Made by a program: the position numbers and the translations under genes
Assembly (NCBI GenBank): GCA_002261155.1
Contig: NKXN01000033.1
Span: forward strand, 1-34,703
DNA length: 34,703 nucleotides
Source: Bacillaceae bacterium SAS-127
GTDB taxonomy: Bacteria > Bacillota > Bacilli > Bacillales > Domibacillaceae
Direction of reading: 5' to 3'
The notes under the pieces: generated by a model
Told to the model about the DNA's origin: nothing
The model's database searches: none
Seen by the model: only the letters and a program-made list of their open reading frames with translations
Part shown: one piece after another, positions 7,035 through 15,905 of the stretch
Numbering within the stretch: the first letter of the stretch is position 1
How the letters are laid out: the number at the start of each line of letters is the position of its first letter

Positions 7035-7057
7035 ATTTATCACTCTCTTTCTTGAAT

Positions 7058-8650
7058 TTATTTCCTTTTTTGATTCATTCTTCTCATCTTATCTCCGAAA
7101 GGAATTTGCATCCATTCTTCTTCTGTAAATAAGTTCACTTTCATCATTGTATAAATAAATACAAACGCACCTATGACTACGCTACTCAGCGCTAGAACCG
7201 TCATTTGTAGGCGGTCCATATCATATGAAAATAAGAAATGTTCCGTTACCACTCGCCAGATTTGTAAAGCTACCGTCATGGTCAACATAGAAAATAATGC
7301 TTTATATAAAAAAGTTGTCTGTATAAATGGCATTTTCAGTTGCTTACGAATGTATAAAGCAAGGGTGACCATAATAACGCCTAGAGCAAGAACAGTAGAA
7401 ATAGCAGCACCCGCTGTTCCATACGAAGGAACGAGCAGCATGTTTCCAATATACTTAACAAACACCCCAATGACTACCGCTAAAGCAGGAATGATATCTT
7501 TATTTATACTTTGTAAAATTCCTGAAAAAGTTAAGATCACCGAACTAAATAAAATGGACACACAAAAGATCGACAATACGAAAGACCCTTCGCTGTTTTC
7601 AAATAGCATTACATTGACAGCATCCATAATATTGATTAAACCGACAGTAGCTGCTAGCCCGATGGTGACACTGACCTTTACAGCGAGCCGCATATATTCC
7701 CTCACTTGCTGTTGCCGGTTTTTTTGGAAAGCAGATGTCACAAGCGGAACGAGCGTCAACGATAGTGATACCGCAGCTACCGTTCCAAGCTGGAGCAGTG
7801 GTTGACCACGATCATAAATCCCTTTGGCGATTTTCGCTTCTAAGTCGCCAAGTCCAGCTTGAATAAGTCCGCTATATAGCTGAAATGAGTCCACTAACTG
7901 TAGCAATACAAGCAGCATACCCGATACGCAAATAGCAGTACCTTGAACGACTAACAAACGTATTTCCCTCTTATAAAATCCATTCTTTCTAAGCAAACTA
8001 AGCTTAATAGTAGAATGACGCTTCCGTATAAAAACATATAGCACGAGCATTCCGACTAAACTACCCGCTAATGAACCGACCATGGCACTAGCACCCGCTA
8101 CATATAACGAATACCCTTTTTCGATCATCATATAAGAAAATAGCAGTATGCTTCCTACACGAATCAGCTGCTCTATCACTTGTGAGATCGCTGTTGGAAC
8201 CATATCTCCTACTCCTTGAAAAGTGCCACGCCATACCGTCAAAAATGGCATGAGTAAAAAGGAGAAGGCGACGATTTGAATCATCGGAGTCAACCCTACA
8301 TCTCCCATATATTTCGCCATTGTATCGGCACCAAAAAAGATAAACGCGAATAATCCGGCACCTAATACACTAATAATAGTGAAGGACAGTCGAGCAATTG
8401 TCTCTACATGCAGACGGTCCCCTTCTCTTTCTGCTACTAACTTAGAAATAATAATCGGAAAACCATAAGTAGACAAAGCAACGGCTATTCCGTATAACGG
8501 GTACACTTGCTGATAAATATAAAAACCGACATCCCCCACAATGTTTTGGTAAGGAACGCGGTAAACCGCACTCAAAATCTTCACAAAAATCGCCGCTATC
8601 GTTAAAATAATGGCTCCGCGCATAAAAGATTTTTGATCCCTTTTTGGCAA
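7058..8650 (-). CDS. yabM: YabM, SpoVB/MurJ-like polysaccharide flippase family protein
   Basis: A polytopic membrane protein of the MOP (MATE/flippase) superfamily with about 14 hydrophobic segments. It begins FMRGAIILTIAAIFVKILSA, followed by YRVPYQNIVGDVGFYIYQQ, the family's N-terminal signature. Relatives SpoVB and MurJ move lipid-linked cell-wall precursors; the YabM cargo is not established. I start it at TTG 8650 (MPKRDQKSF), seven bases after AGGTG, giving 530 aa against 532 in B. subtilis. A GTG at 8731 is in frame but lies inside the spoVT terminator stem, so the extra 27 residues are unlikely to be made. It is followed by yabN. Confidence 0.88.
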   Translation of the reverse strand: MPKRDQKSFMRGAIILTIAAIFVKILSAVYRVPYQNIVGDVGFYIYQQVYPLYGIAVALSTYGFPIIISKLVAEREGDRLHVETIARLSFTIISVLGAGLFAFIFFGADTMAKYMGDVGLTPMIQIVAFSFLLMPFLTVWRGTFQGVGDMVPTAISQVIEQLIRVGSILLFSYMMIEKGYSLYVAGASAMVGSLAGSLVGMLVLYVFIRKRHSTIKLSLLRKNGFYKREIRLLVVQGTAICVSGMLLVLLQLVDSFQLYSGLIQAGLGDLEAKIAKGIYDRGQPLLQLGTVAAVSLSLTLVPLVTSAFQKNRQQQVREYMRLAVKVSVTIGLAATVGLINIMDAVNVMLFENSEGSFVLSIFCVSILFSSVILTFSGILQSINKDIIPALAVVIGVFVKYIGNMLLVPSYGTAGAAISTVLALGVIMVTLALYIRKQLKMPFIQTTFLYKALFSMLTMTVALQIWRVVTEHFLFSYDMDRLQMTVLALSSVVIGAFVFIYTMMKVNLFTEEEWMQIPFGDKMRRMNQKRK

Positions 8651-8703
8651 TGAATGACACCTAGCCCTTCTAAACAAGCTATTACAAATGTAAATGATCT
8701 CAA

Positions 8704-8741
8704 CAAAAAAAGGAAGCAGCTCGTTTTTCACTGCTCCCTTT
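8704..8741 (-). terminator. Terminator after spoVT
   Basis: On the minus strand AAAGGGAGCAG pairs with CTGCTTCCTTT (one mismatch) around an 11-base loop, followed by a T run. It starts five bases past the spoVT stop. Confidence 0.85.
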
Positions 8742-8746
8742 CTTTG

Positions 8747-9283
8747 CTATTGTTCCATTTGTTTCGCTAAAAAGCTGGCGGCAGTTTCAGTCGATTTCTT
8801 CTCCACTTCACTCATCGTTCTCTCCGTGGAAAAAATTAAGACGAGCCCAATAGCATCTCCGTTAGCAATGATCGGAGCAACCGTGTACGATTGCACCTCT
8901 TCTTCACGTCCATCAACAATTTCAACCGAACCACTAGGGTTATTTAACGTTGGCTGGCGCTCACTGATCGCCGACTCAATTAATGGTCCTACATTTTTAT
9001 TCATGTATTCTTTTTTCGCTACACCCGCGGTTGCAATAATGACATCGCGATCACAAATCAACACACTACTATCAAGACTATCATGTAACGCTTCAGCATA
9101 TTCTTGAGCAAAATCACCTAATTCACTAATTGGGGAGTATTTCTTTAAAATGACTTCCCCATCGCGATCAACGAAAATCTCTAGCGGATCTCCTTCTCGT
9201 ATCCTTAACGTGCGACGGATTTCCTTTGGAATAACAACCCGCCCTAAATCATCAATTCGACGAACAATACCAGTTGCTTTCAT
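8747..9283 (-). CDS. spoVT: Stage V sporulation protein T, forespore regulator
   Basis: SpoVT tunes SigG-dependent gene expression in the forespore. It is 178 aa (family length). Residues 1-50 are an AbrB-type swapped-hairpin DNA-binding domain (MKATGIVRRIDDLGRVVIPKEIRRTL, EIFVDRDGEVILKKY), clearly paralogous to abrB at 26.8 kb. Residues 55-178 form a GAF-like domain (SSVLICDRDVIIATAGV, SYTVAPIIANGDAIGLVLIF). GTGAGG precedes the ATG by eight bases. It follows mfd with a 119-bp gap, where SigG would be expected to act. The best candidate there (minus-strand GAATA, then CATTGT) is too poor to call. It ends at its own terminator. Confidence 0.97.
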   Translation of the reverse strand: MKATGIVRRIDDLGRVVIPKEIRRTLRIREGDPLEIFVDRDGEVILKKYSPISELGDFAQEYAEALHDSLDSSVLICDRDVIIATAGVAKKEYMNKNVGPLIESAISERQPTLNNPSGSVEIVDGREEEVQSYTVAPIIANGDAIGLVLIFSTERTMSEVEKKSTETAASFLAKQMEQ

Positions 9284-9402
9284 CTTGTTGCCTCACTTTC
9301 ATCAGATGATTTTTTAGGACAATGAATAACGATTTTTCATCGATATTCCTGTCACATTGATGTTATTATCTTTCATCTGGGAAGTTCTATGCATTTTGAT
9401 GA

Positions 9403-12400
9403 TTATTTTCTAGCATGTTCAAGATTTTGAATGATATCATAGGCCACTTCAAACCACGCTTCATCCGTCAGCTGTTGAATATTAATCGTGATTTTTAATT
9501 GATTACTTTCCATACCTAACCCTACGGCACGACCGTGTTTATGGCAAATTTCAAATACTTTAGAACCATCGATCTGCTGCGTACCGACTTCACTCATCCA
9601 AATCGTGACTAGCTCTTTTTCTTGCTTAATTTTTTCAAGTTGAACAAAGCTCGCGTATACTTTCATTTCTGCCACTCTAAATAAATCATTTACTTCACGA
9701 GGGTATTCACCGAAACGATCGATCATTTCTTCCTTCAACTCTTCTACTTCTTCTAATGAATCAACGCTACGGAAGCGCTTATACATTTCGATTTTCTGCT
9801 GACTGTCCTTAATATAAGTGTCCGGAATATACGCATCAATCGATATTTCTATTTCAAACAATGGCACCTTGTTCTGTTCTTCGACGCCTCGTTTTTGCTC
9901 TACTGCTTCCTTCAACATTTGAGAATATAAATCGAAACCGACAGAATCGATAAATCCATGTTGCTGAGCACCTAGCAAATTACCTGCACCACGAATGGAT
10001 AAATCGCGCATCGCGATTTTGAAGCCCGACCCTAGCTCGGTAAATTCCTTAATCGCCTCTAAACGTCTTTCCGCTGTTTCTGAAAGCACTTTATCTTTGC
10101 GATACATGAAATAGGCATAAGCGACGCGATTGGAGCGTCCGACACGCCCTCTAATCTGATACAGCTGGGAAAGCCCCATTCGGTCGGCATCATGAACAAT
10201 TAATGTATTCACATTCGGAATATCTACACCCGTTTCGATAATCGTTGTCGTTACTAACACATCAGATTCGCCTTCTAAAAAGCTTAAAATGACTGCTTCT
10301 AGCTCTCTTTCCGTCATCTGTCCATGAGCATACGCTACTTTCGCATCTGGAACGAGCATCGAAATTTCTTCTGCTTTTCTTTCAATATCCTCTACTCGAT
10401 TATATAAATAAAAGACTTGCCCATCCCGTGCTAGTTCTCGCTCAATCGCTTCTCTAATAAGTGCGGGATTATTTTCAGCCACAAATGTTTGCACCGGAAA
10501 ACGATTTTTCGGTGGTGTTTCAATGACCGATAAATCGCGAACACCTAGCATTGACATATGTAGTGTTCTTGGAATCGGTGTCGCCGTTAACGTTAATACA
10601 TCGACATTTGTTTTTAATTTTTTGATTTTCTCTTTATGCGTGACACCAAAACGCTGCTCTTCATCCACAATGAGCAAACCAAGATCATGATATTGCACAT
10701 CTTTCGATAACAAGCGGTGAGTGCCGACGATAATATCAACCGTTCCGCTCTTTAGCCCTTTTAACGTCTCTGTTTGCTGCTTCTTCGATCGGAAACGACT
10801 TAATAAACCGACATTGATTGGAAAATCACGAAAGCGCTCTACCATCGTCTCATAATGCTGTTGAGCAAGGATTGTGGTCGGCACAAGAAACGCCACCTGC
10901 TTCTCATCTGCTATCGCTTTAAAAGCAGCCCGAATCGCCACTTCTGTTTTGCCATAACCAACGTCTCCGCATAGCAAGCGATCCATCGGTCGTTCCTTTT
11001 GCATATCTTGTTTAATTTCTTGGATTGATCGAAGCTGATCTTCCGTTTCCTCATATGGAAAAGCGGTTTCAAATTCGCGTTGCATATCACCATCTGGGGA
11101 AAAAGCATATCCTTTCGCCGCTTCTCTTTCCGCATACAGCTTAATTAAATCATCCGCGATGTCTTGAACGGAGGATTGTACTTTATTTTTGACTCGCTTC
11201 CATTCGCTCCCGCCAAGCTTATATACTTTCGGTTCTTTCCCTTCTGAACCGACGTATTTTTGGACCAGTTCGATTTGCTCCACTGGTACGTATAATTGAT
11301 CCGTTCCTTGATATTTAATATTTAAGTAGTCTTTATGAACACCTTTCATTTCTAGTGTTTCAATGCCTAAGTACTTCCCGATTCCATGATTAACATGAAC
11401 GACATAATCACCGGGCTTTAGTTCAGAGTAGCTTTTAATCCGTTCAGCATTAGAGAGCTTTTGACGGCTCTTATTTCGTTTCGTTTTCTTATTAAATAAT
11501 TCCTGCTCAGTGATTATCGCTAATTTCTGCTCAGAAAATTCAAAGCCTGCTGTTAGCGAGCCTAAACCGATTTGAACCGCTTGCTCCGTCACGATATTTT
11601 TTTCAGAAGAAAGCGTTACCTCAATCTCGTAATCTGCGAGAACCGTTGCTATTTTCTTCATTCGTTCTTCGGTCTCACCTAGAAACACTACCGTCATGCC
11701 AAGCTTTTTCCAACGTTCCACTTCTGTATGAAGAACATTCATTTGCCCGTGGAAGTTTTGCATTGAACGGCTAGAAAATTTAATGACATTCTCCGGGCTT
11801 GTACCTGCAACTTTACGCATAAATAACGAAAGATAAATGATCGGCTGCTTAATTTTTTCCTTCACTTCAGCAAACGAGTAAGAAAGCTTCATATCGTGAA
11901 CGATCTTTCCCTCTTCTAGTAAAGACGTGTACCACTCTGCTTCCTCTTGTTCTAGAGAATCATTCAGCTCTTTAATACGGCTCACTTCATCGAAAAACAC
12001 GAGACCATCTTGCGGTAAGTAGTTAACAAGGCTCATCGGCTCTTCATACATGATCTCCATATACTTCGACAAGCCATCAATGCTTTGACCTTGCTTTAAC
12101 TTCTCCATTTCCATGTTTATATTTTCTTTTAATAGCTTTTGAGTCTCTTCATTTTTGACCTTCTTTAAAGATTCCTCTAATGCTTGTTCAAGCCGCTGAG
12201 CAAGCCTGACTAAATGAATAGGCTGATAAGGTGTTTCCGTTACAGGACTAACCGTAATAGACTGTTTATTTTCTAATGACCGCTGATTTTCAATGGAGAA
12301 TGTACGAATCGAATCGACTTCCGTATCAAAAAATTCGATCCTCACAGGGTCTTCTAATGTCAGCGGATAAATATCAATAATTCCACCGCGCAAACTAAAT

Positions 12401-12918
12401 TCACCTGGACTATAGACCATATCCACTCTCTGATAACCCATATACACTAAATCATTGATCATTTGATCTAAATCAATGTCTTGTCCAACCGTCAGCTGTT
12501 TTTGTAACGCCTCCCATTCATGCTTTGGCGGTAATAATTTACGAAGTCCAGAAATAGGAACGATATAAATTCCCTTTCTCTCTTTGACGATGTGGTTTAA
12601 CACTTCAATTCTTTGGGCGCGAAGTTCAGGGCTAGCTACACTAATTTCCGCCGCAATGAGCTCGTTAGCGGCATACAAATATACCTCCTGCTCGTCAGTG
12701 AATTGCAGAAGATCATCATATAGCTTTTGAGCTTGTAGCAAGTTATAAGTAATCACCATAATCGGTTTATTCGTCTGTTGATAAGCTGAGGCAATCAATA
12801 AGGCTCTTGACGATCCCGTCAGTCCGGCGGCTAATTGCTCCTTTAAGCCCTCTGATAGCCCGCTAAATAACACTTGGATATCTTGATTTTGTAAAAATAT
12901 ATTTTGTAAACTATTCAC
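9403..12918 (-). CDS. mfd: Transcription-repair coupling factor Mfd
   Basis: Mfd removes RNA polymerase stalled at DNA lesions and recruits UvrA. The 1171-aa product (B. subtilis 1177) contains, in order: the UvrB-homology N-terminal module (FSLRGGIIDIYPL); the RNA polymerase-interaction domain (ELKPGDYVVHVNHGIGKYLG); an SF2 translocase with Walker A LLCGDVGYGKTEVA, the Walker B box DEEQRFG and TATPIPRTL; motif VI QIRGRVGRS; the TRG region (GFIDSVGFDLYSQML); and the C-terminal regulatory domain. The start is GTG 12918 with GGGGAGGAA upstream. No truncation or missing motif is visible. It lies downstream of fin, separated by the fin terminator. Confidence 0.98.
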   Translation of the reverse strand: MNSLQNIFLQNQDIQVLFSGLSEGLKEQLAAGLTGSSRALLIASAYQQTNKPIMVITYNLLQAQKLYDDLLQFTDEQEVYLYAANELIAAEISVASPELRAQRIEVLNHIVKERKGIYIVPISGLRKLLPPKHEWEALQKQLTVGQDIDLDQMINDLVYMGYQRVDMVYSPGEFSLRGGIIDIYPLTLEDPVRIEFFDTEVDSIRTFSIENQRSLENKQSITVSPVTETPYQPIHLVRLAQRLEQALEESLKKVKNEETQKLLKENINMEMEKLKQGQSIDGLSKYMEIMYEEPMSLVNYLPQDGLVFFDEVSRIKELNDSLEQEEAEWYTSLLEEGKIVHDMKLSYSFAEVKEKIKQPIIYLSLFMRKVAGTSPENVIKFSSRSMQNFHGQMNVLHTEVERWKKLGMTVVFLGETEERMKKIATVLADYEIEVTLSSEKNIVTEQAVQIGLGSLTAGFEFSEQKLAIITEQELFNKKTKRNKSRQKLSNAERIKSYSELKPGDYVVHVNHGIGKYLGIETLEMKGVHKDYLNIKYQGTDQLYVPVEQIELVQKYVGSEGKEPKVYKLGGSEWKRVKNKVQSSVQDIADDLIKLYAEREAAKGYAFSPDGDMQREFETAFPYEETEDQLRSIQEIKQDMQKERPMDRLLCGDVGYGKTEVAIRAAFKAIADEKQVAFLVPTTILAQQHYETMVERFRDFPINVGLLSRFRSKKQQTETLKGLKSGTVDIIVGTHRLLSKDVQYHDLGLLIVDEEQRFGVTHKEKIKKLKTNVDVLTLTATPIPRTLHMSMLGVRDLSVIETPPKNRFPVQTFVAENNPALIREAIERELARDGQVFYLYNRVEDIERKAEEISMLVPDAKVAYAHGQMTERELEAVILSFLEGESDVLVTTTIIETGVDIPNVNTLIVHDADRMGLSQLYQIRGRVGRSNRVAYAYFMYRKDKVLSETAERRLEAIKEFTELGSGFKIAMRDLSIRGAGNLLGAQQHGFIDSVGFDLYSQMLKEAVEQKRGVEEQNKVPLFEIEISIDAYIPDTYIKDSQQKIEMYKRFRSVDSLEEVEELKEEMIDRFGEYPREVNDLFRVAEMKVYASFVQLEKIKQEKELVTIWMSEVGTQQIDGSKVFEICHKHGRAVGLGMESNQLKITINIQQLTDEAWFEVAYDIIQNLEHARK

Positions 12919-12956
12919 ACACAGTTCCTCCCCTTTTAACTACCAATCCCTATTGC

Positions 12957-12985
12957 AAAGTAAGCTCTTTCTACTGTTCCGACAA
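12957..12985 (-). promoter_or_regulatory. Possible SigA promoter for mfd
   Basis: Minus-strand TTGTCG (12980-12985), 17-bp spacer, TACTTT (12957-12962). Each hexamer is only a 4/6 match, but the spacing is ideal. The pair lies between the fin terminator and the mfd start, where a promoter is required. Confidence 0.4.
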
Positions 12986-12994
12986 TTTAAACAG

Positions 12995-13022
12995 AAAAAT
13001 GCTTTGGATCAGCATCCAAAGC
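12995..13022 (-). terminator. Terminator after fin
   Basis: GCTTTGGAT (13001-13009) and ATCCAAAGC (13014-13022) form a perfect 9-bp stem with a 4-base loop; on the minus strand it is followed by ATTTTT. It begins four bases past the fin stop. Confidence 0.85.
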
Positions 13023-13025
13023 TAC

Positions 13026-13256
13026 TTACTGTATAAAATAATCATATTCGTGGAAATCAGGATTCCTTTCAAGGGATTCCTGACAATCTTCACATATTAT
13101 TTTAACCTTCATCGTTCCATCTTGATCGTATTGAATCATATCGGTTCTTTCATGATCCGTCAGTGCGTGAATGCCTAACCGTTTAGTAGAGATCACAGAT
13201 TGATCAAGCGAACCAACTAAGGTATTGCAATGACGGCAAAAATAATGAATAGCCAT
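13026..13256 (-). CDS. fin: Anti-sigma factor Fin (YabK), inhibitor of SigF
   Basis: Fin binds SigF and helps the forespore switch from SigF to SigG. The product is 76 aa. Two CxxC pairs, C7/C10 in YFCRHCN and C55/C58 in IICEDCQ, suggest a zinc ribbon, as described for the family. The intervening ISTKRLGIHALTDHERTDMI is the other conserved block. The gene has a good ribosome site and is preceded by a SigF-like promoter (13298-13327), giving the negative feedback expected of Fin. A terminator isolates it from mfd. Confidence 0.93.
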   Translation of the reverse strand: MAIHYFCRHCNTLVGSLDQSVISTKRLGIHALTDHERTDMIQYDQDGTMKVKIICEDCQESLERNPDFHEYDYFIQ

Positions 13257-13297
13257 CTTTCTTCCTCCTCGCTGCCCACTACATCAATGATTAAATT

Positions 13298-13327
13298 TAG
13301 TATAGGCGCGACAGACGACATTTATTC
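13298..13327 (-). promoter_or_regulatory. SigF-type promoter for fin
   Basis: Minus-strand GAATA (-35, 13323-13327), 15-bp spacer, GCCTATACTA (-10, 13298-13307). The -10 matches the SigF form GGNNANAMTR at 9 of 10 positions. The -35 lies immediately beyond the spoVC stop. Confidence 0.65.
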
Positions 13328-13329
13328 AC

Positions 13330-13890
13330 TTATTGATTAAATTTGTTCATCACTTCAAGAAATGGCTGATCAATCCATGCTTCTACTGCATCAGCGCTTG
13401 TAGTAATCACACTCTTCATGCTTTCCTGTTCTTCGGCAGTGAACCGTCCTAGTACATAATCAGGCACTTTCATTGGAGGGGTTGGGCGATCAATCCCTAT
13501 GCGAATTCGATTAAATTCCTGCGTACCGACGTGAGCAATGGTCGATTTAATGCCGTTATGTCCTCCAGCACTGCCTTTTTGACGAAGACGAATCTTACCG
13601 ACGGGCAAATCTAAATCATCATAAATAACGAGTAGCTCTTCGACATCAATATTATAGTATCGCATCACTTCACCGATGCTTTCACCTGATAAATTCATAT
13701 ATGTAAGCGGTTTAAGAAGAATCACCTTCTCCATTCCTTTACGAACGACCGCATAAACGCCTTTATGCTTCGCTTCTGTTAACGGAGCTTGAAAGCGTTC
13801 TGCTAATTCATCGATTACATCAAAGCCAATATTATGCCTTGTGCCTTCATATTTAGAGCCTGGATTTCCAAGGCCTACTATTAATTTCAT
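13330..13890 (-). CDS. pth: Peptidyl-tRNA hydrolase (SpoVC)
   Basis: Pth (spoVC in B. subtilis) cleaves peptidyl-tRNA released from ribosomes, recycling tRNA. The product is 186 aa (family about 188). It has the GLGNPG start (6-11), the catalytic histidine H19 in [18 protein letters not shown] with N66, the aspartate motif [11 protein letters not shown] (D91, D92), and [11 protein letters not shown] (H111, N112). I start it at the second of two adjacent ATGs (13890), six bases from GAGGTG. A longer frame reaches 13986 but adds 32 residues with no family counterpart. ctc lies upstream beyond its own terminator, so a promoter in 13891-14020 is expected; a TATAAT there has no good -35. Confidence 0.96.
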   Translation of the reverse strand: MKLIVGLGNPGSKYEGTRHNIGFDVIDELAERFQAPLTEAKHKGVYAVVRKGMEKVILLKPLTYMNLSGESIGEVMRYYNIDVEELLVIYDDLDLPVGKIRLRQKGSAGGHNGIKSTIAHVGTQEFNRIRIGIDRPTPPMKVPDYVLGRFTAEEQESMKSVITTSADAVEAWIDQPFLEVMNKFNQ

Positions 13891-14020
13891 CATCTGCACC
13901 TCAAATTCCTTCTTAACTACCCAATTGAAGCTATGTAATTTTAAGTATAACTCACAAATGATAGAAATTATACAGTTCAAAGCCAAGCATTTTGTAATTA
14001 TCCATATTTCTTTGTTAAAA

Positions 14021-14064
14021 CAAAAAAGAGAGTACTAAAGCTTTTTCGATTTAGCACTCTCTTT
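14021..14064 (-). terminator. Terminator after ctc
   Basis: On the minus strand AAAGAGAGT and CTAAA pair with TTTAG and ACTCTCTTT across a single T/G mismatch, followed by TTTTTTG. It lies 118 bp downstream of the ctc stop. Confidence 0.85.
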
Positions 14065-14109
14065 ATAATGTTATTTCTGTTTTTCTCCACAAAAAATGAA
14101 CTATTTACT

Positions 14110-14148
14110 CTACAAGGCTCATCTCTAATTTAGATCTAAGCCTTGTAG
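14110..14148. other. Hairpin of unknown role between ctc stop and its terminator
   Basis: CTACAAGGCT (14110-14119) pairs perfectly with AGCCTTGTAG (14139-14148) across a 19-base loop that itself holds a short near-palindrome (TCTAATTTAGA). There is no T run on the minus side, so it is not a simple terminator. It would lie in the ctc 3' untranslated region. Confidence 0.55.
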
Positions 14149-14182
14149 ATCTGCCCCTTAGAGACATCAGCATTTATCTATA

Positions 14183-14779
14183 TTATTCGCTAGCTGCTGC
14201 TTCTTGTTCTTCCGTCACATCATCTTCTGCCGAACGAGGAGCTAGAATAGACAGGATGGTTTCATCATCTTCATGATTGATTTCAAAAGAATAGTGATCA
14301 CGAATATCTTTAACAGCCACCACATCACCGATGGCTAAATTTGAAACATCTATCGCGATATGTTCAGGAAATTCACTTACTTTAGCTGTCACTGATAACT
14401 CAAATAGTGGTTGTTGAAGTACACCGCCTTCTTTTGTACCAATAGCTTCACCTTCTGGATCAATTCGCACATTGGCTGTCATTTCAGAAGATAAATCTAC
14501 TGCTAGAAAATCAGCATGAACGATATGATTCTTGATCGGATCTTGATCATAATCTTGCAATACGACATTATATTTTTTGCCTTCCATCGCTAAAGAAATA
14601 ACACCGTTACGTCCTACTTCTTTAATCACTTTAAAGAAGGCTCCTTCGTCTACATAAATAGACTCACTATCGACTCCTTTACCATACACGATCGCAGGAA
14701 AACCACCTTCATTACGAAGTTGTGTTAACCCCGATTTTTGAAAATTGTTTCGTTTTTTCGCTTCAAGTACTGCACTCAT
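14183..14779 (-). CDS. ctc: Ribosomal protein L25 / general stress protein Ctc
   Basis: The bL25/Ctc protein binds 5S rRNA in the 50S subunit and is induced by general stress. The product is 198 aa (B. subtilis 204). The N-terminal L25 domain (to about residue 90) has GGFPAIVYGKG and VVLQDYDQDPIKNHIVHADFLAV. The TL5-type C-terminal domain follows (GVLQQPLFELSVTAKVSEFPEHIAIDV), then an acidic tail (EDDVTEEQEAAASE). A SigB-type promoter (14841-14865) lies upstream and a terminator separates it from prs, so stress induction independent of prs is likely. Confidence 0.96.
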   Translation of the reverse strand: MSAVLEAKKRNNFQKSGLTQLRNEGGFPAIVYGKGVDSESIYVDEGAFFKVIKEVGRNGVISLAMEGKKYNVVLQDYDQDPIKNHIVHADFLAVDLSSEMTANVRIDPEGEAIGTKEGGVLQQPLFELSVTAKVSEFPEHIAIDVSNLAIGDVVAVKDIRDHYSFEINHEDDETILSILAPRSAEDDVTEEQEAAASE

Positions 14780-14840
14780 TAGAGAAACTCACCTTTCTGC
14801 TTAATTTTTCTATTTTTTCTAACTGACTTCCTTTTTAAAT

Positions 14841-14865
14841 ATTCCCTTTTAAAAAGACTTTAAAC
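14841..14865 (-). promoter_or_regulatory. SigB-type promoter for ctc
   Basis: Minus-strand GTTTAA (-35, 14860-14865), 13-bp spacer, GGGAAT (-10, 14841-14846). The consensus is GTTTAA and GGGWAT with 12-14 bp between. ctc is a classical SigB target in B. subtilis. Confidence 0.8.
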
Positions 14866-14893
14866 ATCATAAGTGGTTTTCTCTTTACTCAAC

Positions 14894-14925
14894 AAAAAAA
14901 GAGCCCTTCAACAGGCTCTTTTTTT
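14894..14925 (-). terminator. Terminator after prs
   Basis: AAAAAAAGAGCC (14894-14905) and GGCTCTTTTTTT (14914-14925) form a 12-bp stem with an 8-base loop, seven bases past the prs stop. It is symmetrical and could act in both directions. Confidence 0.9.
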
Positions 14926-14932
14926 GTGCGTA

Positions 14933-15892
14933 TTAATCAAATAACGTGCTTACTGATTGCTCTTCATGAACGCGTACGATCGCTTCACCGATTAAAGAAG
15001 CAACAGATAATTCAACAACTTTATCGATCTTTTTCTCTTCTGGTAAAGCAATCGAGTTTGTTACAACAAGCTCTTTAATGTTAGAGTTTTGAATGCGCTC
15101 AATCGCTGGTCCTGAAAGAACTGGATGTGTACAACAAGCGTATACTTCCTTCGCTCCATTTTCTACTAGTGCGCTAGCAGCTAAAGTGATCGTTCCAGCT
15201 GTATCAATGATATCGTCGATTAGAATCGCAACTTTTCCATCAATGTTACCAACAATATTCATTACTTCCGCTACATTTGGACGAGGACGACGCTTATCAA
15301 TAATCGCAATCGGTGCTTTTAAGCGATCAGCCATCTTTCTCGCACGAGTTACACCACCGTGGTCCGGAGATACGATGACAATATCTTCACTGCTAATATT
15401 CTTTCCTTTAAAGTAATCAGATAGAATCGGTACACCCATTAAGTGATCGATTGGAATATCGAAGAACCCTTGAATTTGTGGGGCATGTAAATCTAAAGTG
15501 ATAACACGAGTTGCTCCTGCTGTTTCAAGTAAGTTCGCAACAAGTTTAGCCGTAATTGGTTCACGAGCACGAGCTTTTCGGTCTTGACGCGCATATCCAT
15601 AGTATGGAAGAACAATATTAATCGTTTTAGCAGATGCACGTTTTAAAGCGTCAATCATGATTAACGTTTCCATTAAATTATCATTTACAGGGCCGCTTGT
15701 GGATTGAATAACATAAACGTCACAGCCACGAATACTTTCTTCGATGTTGATTTGAATTTCGCCGTCACTGAAGCGTTTAACAGAACATTTTCCTAATTCA
15801 ACTCCAATAGAATCAGCGATTTCTTTTGCTAGAGCTGGATTAGAGTTAAGAGCAAATAATTTTAAGTTTGGGTCTAAATACTGGTTATCCAT
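14933..15892 (-). CDS. prs: Ribose-phosphate pyrophosphokinase (PRPP synthase)
   Basis: Makes 5-phosphoribosyl-1-pyrophosphate from ribose-5-phosphate and ATP, feeding purine, pyrimidine, NAD, histidine and tryptophan synthesis. The product is 319 aa (B. subtilis 317). Visible motifs are [10 protein letters not shown] (41-50), the [17 protein letters not shown] catalytic flexible region (97-113), the divalent-cation signature [16 protein letters not shown] (134-149), and the PRPP loop [10 protein letters not shown] (225-234). GGAGG lies seven bases before ATG 15892. It follows glmU by 13 bp and shares its promoter. PurR, encoded 2.4 kb upstream, senses PRPP. Confidence 0.98.
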   Translation of the reverse strand: MDNQYLDPNLKLFALNSNPALAKEIADSIGVELGKCSVKRFSDGEIQINIEESIRGCDVYVIQSTSGPVNDNLMETLIMIDALKRASAKTINIVLPYYGYARQDRKARAREPITAKLVANLLETAGATRVITLDLHAPQIQGFFDIPIDHLMGVPILSDYFKGKNISSEDIVIVSPDHGGVTRARKMADRLKAPIAIIDKRRPRPNVAEVMNIVGNIDGKVAILIDDIIDTAGTITLAASALVENGAKEVYACCTHPVLSGPAIERIQNSNIKELVVTNSIALPEEKKIDKVVELSVASLIGEAIVRVHEEQSVSTLFD

Positions 15893-15905
15893 AGTGGGCC
15901 TCCGC

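Noticed and set aside
8651-8731. N-terminal extension of YabM from GTG 8731
   Set aside because: The codon lies inside the spoVT terminator stem, and the extra 27 residues do not resemble the family N terminus.
9284-9402. SigG promoter for spoVT
   Set aside because: The best pair (GAATA and CATTGT) departs from the SigG -10 at key bases and its spacing is long; not strong enough to list.
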